From: Achromobacter mucicolens
GTDB taxonomy: Bacteria > Pseudomonadota > Gammaproteobacteria > Burkholderiales > Burkholderiaceae_B
Direction of reading: 5' to 3'
NCBI RefSeq assembly: GCF_902859725.1
Contig: NZ_CADIJP010000011.1
Coordinates: 1 to 64,000 of the forward strand
DNA length: 64,000 nt
The translations under genes and the position numbers were made by a program. Every line of letters begins with the position of its first letter. Positions within the stretch are counted from its first letter, which is position 1. Under the pieces are notes generated by a model. That model searched no databases and was not told the origin of the DNA. It saw only the letters and a list, made by a program, of their open reading frames with translations. Of the stretch, positions 61,208 through 64,000 are shown one piece after another.

Positions 61208-64000
61208 GCCGTTTCTGCTCCGGCGGTGGCGCGCTGGGCGGCGAGCTGTTGCAGGTTCTCGATGATCTGCTTTTGCGACATGAGGCTCAGGTCGACGACC
61301 TCACGGGCCTGCGCCACGTAGTAAGACAGTTGCTCGTCGCCGCGCGCGATGGATTTGTCCAGCGCCGCTTCGATGCGTTGCAGGTGCGCCGTGAGCTTGT
61401 CGTTCGATTCGCCGAAGGCCTGCACGGCGGCGCCGAAGGATTCGCCCAGGCTGGCGACCTCGACCGCGCTGCTGGTCACCAGCGAGGCGACTTCGGTCAG
61501 CTTGCCGGTTTCGGACTCGACCTTGTCGGTGAACTGCGCGCCCACGCGTTCCAGCATGTCCGCCGACGACGCCACCAGGGCATCGACGGCCGTGCGCTGC
61601 TCGGCGGCGGTGTGGTTGACGGCGTCCAGCAGCGTGCCGAGCGTCTCGAGCAGGCGGTTGCGCTCCTCGAGCATGTCGTTGTCGCGCACCATGCTGTCCG
61701 ACAGCTTCTGGCGCAGCTCGCCGATGACTTCGGCGGCGGCGCGCGGCGCCTCGGATGCGGCCTGGACCAGACGGCCGATCTCGGCGATGGTTTCGCTGGC
61801 GTGAGCCTGGGTTTGCGCGGTGATGTCCTGGGCGGTGAGGCTGAGGGTGTCGCAGATCTCTTGTTGCAGGCCGGCCGCCTGCGCGCCCGCCTGCTGCCAT
61901 TCGGTGCGCAGCGCATCGGCCATGGCCGCCAGCTTGGCCGTCCAGGCGGTCAGGCGTTCTTCGTCGTTGGCCGCCAGTGCTGCTTGCAGCGCGGTGTGCG
62001 ATTGTTCCAGCGTCTGCAGCAGCTCGGCCGAATGCGCACCGAAGGCGGCGGACGCGGTTTGCAGCGCGTCGCGGTTGTCGTCGGCCAGTTGCTTGCCCAC
62101 CGCTTCCTGGCGCGTCTGCGCGTCGAGCCAGGCCTGCGTGACGCCGCCGGCGGCGGTCTCCAGGCGAGACGACACGGATTCCAGCAAAGCGGCCTGCTGC
62201 TGCGTCTGGCTGGTGATGTCGCGGGCGGTCTGGCCGAGCGCGTCGCTGATTTCCAGTTGGCGCAGGGCGGCCTGCGTGCCGGCCTGTTCCCATTCTTCGC
62301 CCAGCTTGGCGGCCATCGCCGTCAGCGAGGCTGTCCAGGCGGCCAGGCGTTCCTCGTCGCGCGAAGCCAGCGCGGCCTGCAGGTCGGCGTGCGACTGGTC
62401 CAGCGTGCGCAGCAGCGCGTCGGCATGCTGGCCGAAGGCGGCCGCCGCCGTTTCGAGGGCGCGCTGGTTGTCGGCGGCCAGTTGCTTGCCCAGGTCTTCC
62501 TGGCGGGTCTGGGCGTCCGTCCAGGCCTGCGTGACGCTGCCGGCCGCCGTTTCCAGGCGGGTCGACACGTCTTGCAGCAGCCGGGCCTGCGCTTCGGTCT
62601 GGCCGGCGATGCCGCGCGCGGTCTGGGCGAGCGCGTCGTTGATTTCCTGCTGGCGGGCGACGGTGTTCGCGCCGGCCTGTTCCCAGTCCTGGCCCAGCTT
62701 GGCGGTCATGGCGCCCAGCGTGTCGCTCCACGCAGCAAGACGTTCTTCGTCGCGCGCGGCCAGGGCGGCCTGCAATTCGGTGTGCGACTGGTCCAGCGTG
62801 CGCAGCAGGGAGGCGGCGTGTTGCTCGAAAGCCGCCGTGGCGGCTTCCAGCGCGGCCTGGTTGCCGGCGGCCAGCTTGCTGCCGGCTTCTTCCTGGCGGG
62901 CAAGCGCGCGGGTCCATTGGTCCGACACGCCGTTGGCGGCGGCCTCCATGCGGGCCGACACGCCTTCGAGCAGGGCAGCCTGCGCGGCGGCTTGTTCGGC
63001 AACGTCGCGCACGGTTTGCGCCAGGGTGTCGGTGATTTCCTGCTGGCGGACGGCCGCCTGCGCGCCAGACTGCTCCCATTCCTGGCGCAGCGTGGCGCCC
63101 ATTGCGCCAAGCGTTTCGGTCCAGGCGGCCAGACGCTGCTGGTCGCGCGAGGCAAGGTCGGTTTGCAGCGCGGCGTGCGAAGCGTTCAGGGTGCGCAAGA
63201 GCGACGCCGAATGCTGCTCGAAGCTGGCGGCCGCGGCGGTGAGCGCCTGCAGGTTGTCGCCGGCCAGTTTTTCGCCGGCCTGCTGCTGGCGCGACAGTGC
63301 TTCGGTCCAGGCTTGCGACATGTCGCCCGACGACGCCTCCAGACGTGCCGACACGCTGTCCAGCAGGCTGGCCGATCGTTGTTCGAAGGTCTGGGCGAAG
63401 CGATCGAGCGATGCGCGCAGGTCTTGGGCCATGGCCTCGCTGGCGCGTTGCTGGCCAGCGACCGCCTGGCTCCAGATGCCCGCGACGTCCGTCGTCGCGG
63501 CTTGCAGGCCTGCCGTCAGGCCTTCGAGCTGCTGACGCACGGCTTGGGCGACGGTGTCCTGCAGGGTGGCGGTTTCGCGGGACAGGCTGTCCATCGTGGC
63601 CTGCACGACGGGCTGCAGGGCCTCGCCGGCCGAGCGCGCGCTTTGCGCCACGCTGTCTTTCATGGACTGTTCCATGACGGACGCCAGCCGGGCGTAGGCC
63701 GCTTCGGCCTTGCCCTGGAAGGCGGTCTGGCTGGCGATCTGGCGTTCGTTCAGCGCCTGGTTCTGCTGCTCCATGCTCTTCATCATGGATTCCAGCTGGC
63801 CGACGATGGCGGGCATGGCTTCGGCCTGCCGCTGCATGATCTCGGCCTGGCGCTGGAGCAGCTTGAAGGATTCTTCGCGCTGGTAGCTTTGCGAGTACAC
63901 GCGCAGCGTGGTCGCGGTCTTGGTATCGAGAAGCTGCGCCGCGTGGACGCGGTCGCGCCGCGACAGCGCGGCCAACAGGCCCAGCATGGCGGACGCGGCG
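61204..64000 (-). CDS. DUF802 giant coiled-coil protein (5' end outside the window)
   Basis: At least 931 residues are visible; the frame stays open past the right edge, so the true N-terminus is not seen. The visible N-terminal part is AASAMLGLLAALSRRDRVHAAQLLD, followed by a long helical region rich in Ala, Gln and Glu. The core is built from repeats of 131 residues that begin SHxxLQxxLAxxDEERLxAW, with conserved EWEQAGxQAAxRQxEI and VSxRLETAAGxVTQAWxDAQTRQE segments. The C-terminus (TDKVESETGKLTEVASLVTSSAVEVASLGESFGAAVQAF...RGDEQLSYYVAQAREVVDLSLMSQKQIIENL) is the most DUF802-like. A membrane-anchored N-terminus is likely but unseen. Confidence 0.82.
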   Translation of the reverse strand, partial: AASAMLGLLAALSRRDRVHAAQLLDTKTATTLRVYSQSYQREESFKLLQRQAEIMQRQAEAMPAIVGQLESMMKSMEQQNQALNERQIASQTAFQGKAEAAYARLASVMEQSMKDSVAQSARSAGEALQPVVQATMDSLSRETATLQDTVAQAVRQQLEGLTAGLQAATTDVAGIWSQAVAGQQRASEAMAQDLRASLDRFAQTFEQRSASLLDSVSARLEASSGDMSQAWTEALSRQQQAGEKLAGDNLQALTAAAASFEQHSASLLRTLNASHAALQTDLASRDQQRLAAWTETLGAMGATLRQEWEQSGAQAAVRQQEITDTLAQTVRDVAEQAAAQAALLEGVSARMEAAANGVSDQWTRALARQEEAGSKLAAGNQAALEAATAAFEQHAASLLRTLDQSHTELQAALAARDEERLAAWSDTLGAMTAKLGQDWEQAGANTVARQQEINDALAQTARGIAGQTEAQARLLQDVSTRLETAAGSVTQAWTDAQTRQEDLGKQLAADNQRALETAAAAFGQHADALLRTLDQSHADLQAALASRDEERLAAWTASLTAMAAKLGEEWEQAGTQAALRQLEISDALGQTARDITSQTQQQAALLESVSSRLETAAGGVTQAWLDAQTRQEAVGKQLADDNRDALQTASAAFGAHSAELLQTLEQSHTALQAALAANDEERLTAWTAKLAAMADALRTEWQQAGAQAAGLQQEICDTLSLTAQDITAQTQAHASETIAEIGRLVQAASEAPRAAAEVIGELRQKLSDSMVRDNDMLEERNRLLETLGTLLDAVNHTAAEQRTAVDALVASSADMLERVGAQFTDKVESETGKLTEVASLVTSSAVEVASLGESFGAAVQAFGESNDKLTAHLQRIEAALDKSIARGDEQLSYYVAQAREVVDLSLMSQKQIIENLQQLAAQRATAGAETA
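61996..63174 (-). repeat. Exact-length 393-bp tandem repeats within the DUF802 gene
   Basis: The sequence gtgcga, which encodes the Ser-His that opens each unit on the minus strand, occurs at 61996, 62389, 62782 and 63175, precisely 393 bases apart each time. This gives three full 131-residue units with no insertion or deletion, and partial units on both sides (about 61800-61995 and 63176-63360). The copies have diverged in sequence but keep strict length. Confidence 0.9.

Noticed and set aside
61996-63174. Regular repeats as a possible CRISPR array or satellite
   Set aside because: The 393-bp period is a multiple of three, units are coding and diverged, and there are no short identical repeats with unique spacers.
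61820-63535. A 571-residue plus-strand frame rich in Ser, Cys and Ala
   Set aside because: It is antisense to the DUF802 repeats and its apparent repeats mirror theirs. It has no start signal or domain.

Overview
The window is GC-rich, tightly packed DNA from a betaproteobacterium. The best fit is an environmental member of the Alcaligenaceae (Achromobacter/Bordetella type). The reasons are several orphan Bug-type (tripartite tricarboxylate) solute receptors, many LysR and FCD-GntR regulators beside catabolic operons, a Wsp surface-sensing system, and a DUF802/OmpA/DUF2894 cluster. This assignment rests on gene content and not on a search. I saw no rRNA, tRNA, insertion sequence, prophage or CRISPR array, and no stretch above 300 bases lacks a gene.

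Layout. (1) 1-5406: the tail of a Wsp chemosensory operon (wspC end, wspD, wspE, wspF, wspR) ending in a diguanylate cyclase with an intact GGEEF and I-site. (2) 5459-17733: a catabolic island with a flavin reductase carrying an IclR-like effector domain, a LysR regulator, an LLM flavin monooxygenase, an AtuA-like protein with a DUF4387 partner, a complete Liv-type ABC importer, an MBL-fold hydrolase and an MmgE/PrpD protein. (3) 17876-30803: a LysR gene and then a long minus-strand run of dehydrogenases, an aldehyde dehydrogenase, an RraA/HMG-aldolase-like protein, a GntR regulator, four Bug receptors, an alpha/beta hydrolase and a LysR. (4) 30918-36788: a split TPP-dependent decarboxylase pair, a Cys/Met-metabolism PLP enzyme, a 14-TM MFS exporter with a divergent LysR, and a GntR. 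(5) 36950-46746: a minus-strand beta-oxidation operon of the pimeloyl-CoA type (FadB-like, thiolase, two acyl-CoA dehydrogenases, CoA ligase, Bug receptor) with a divergent LysR. (6) 46803-53028: AI-2E permease, DUF445 protein, Cu/Zn SOD, GST, and an RstA/RstB-like two-component pair. (7) 53182-58629: a beta-lactamase-fold lipoprotein lacking its catalytic serine, a GT9-GT4-hydrolase operon, and an MFS transporter. (8) 58735-64000: methionine aminopeptidase behind a ParD-like gene, then DUF2894, a MotB/OmpA-like protein and a giant DUF802 coiled-coil protein that runs off the window.

How the genes fit together: regions 2-5 look like substrate-scavenging modules, each pairing a receptor or importer with oxidoreductases, CoA chemistry and a local regulator. 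The substrates cannot be read from sequence. The most intriguing item is the right-hand DUF802/OmpA/DUF2894 cluster. A short protein with one MotB-like membrane helix (including an acidic residue) and a peptidoglycan-binding OmpA domain is translationally coupled to a giant protein with a tail of precisely periodic 131-residue repeats. This is reminiscent of ion-driven MotAB/ZorAB stators.
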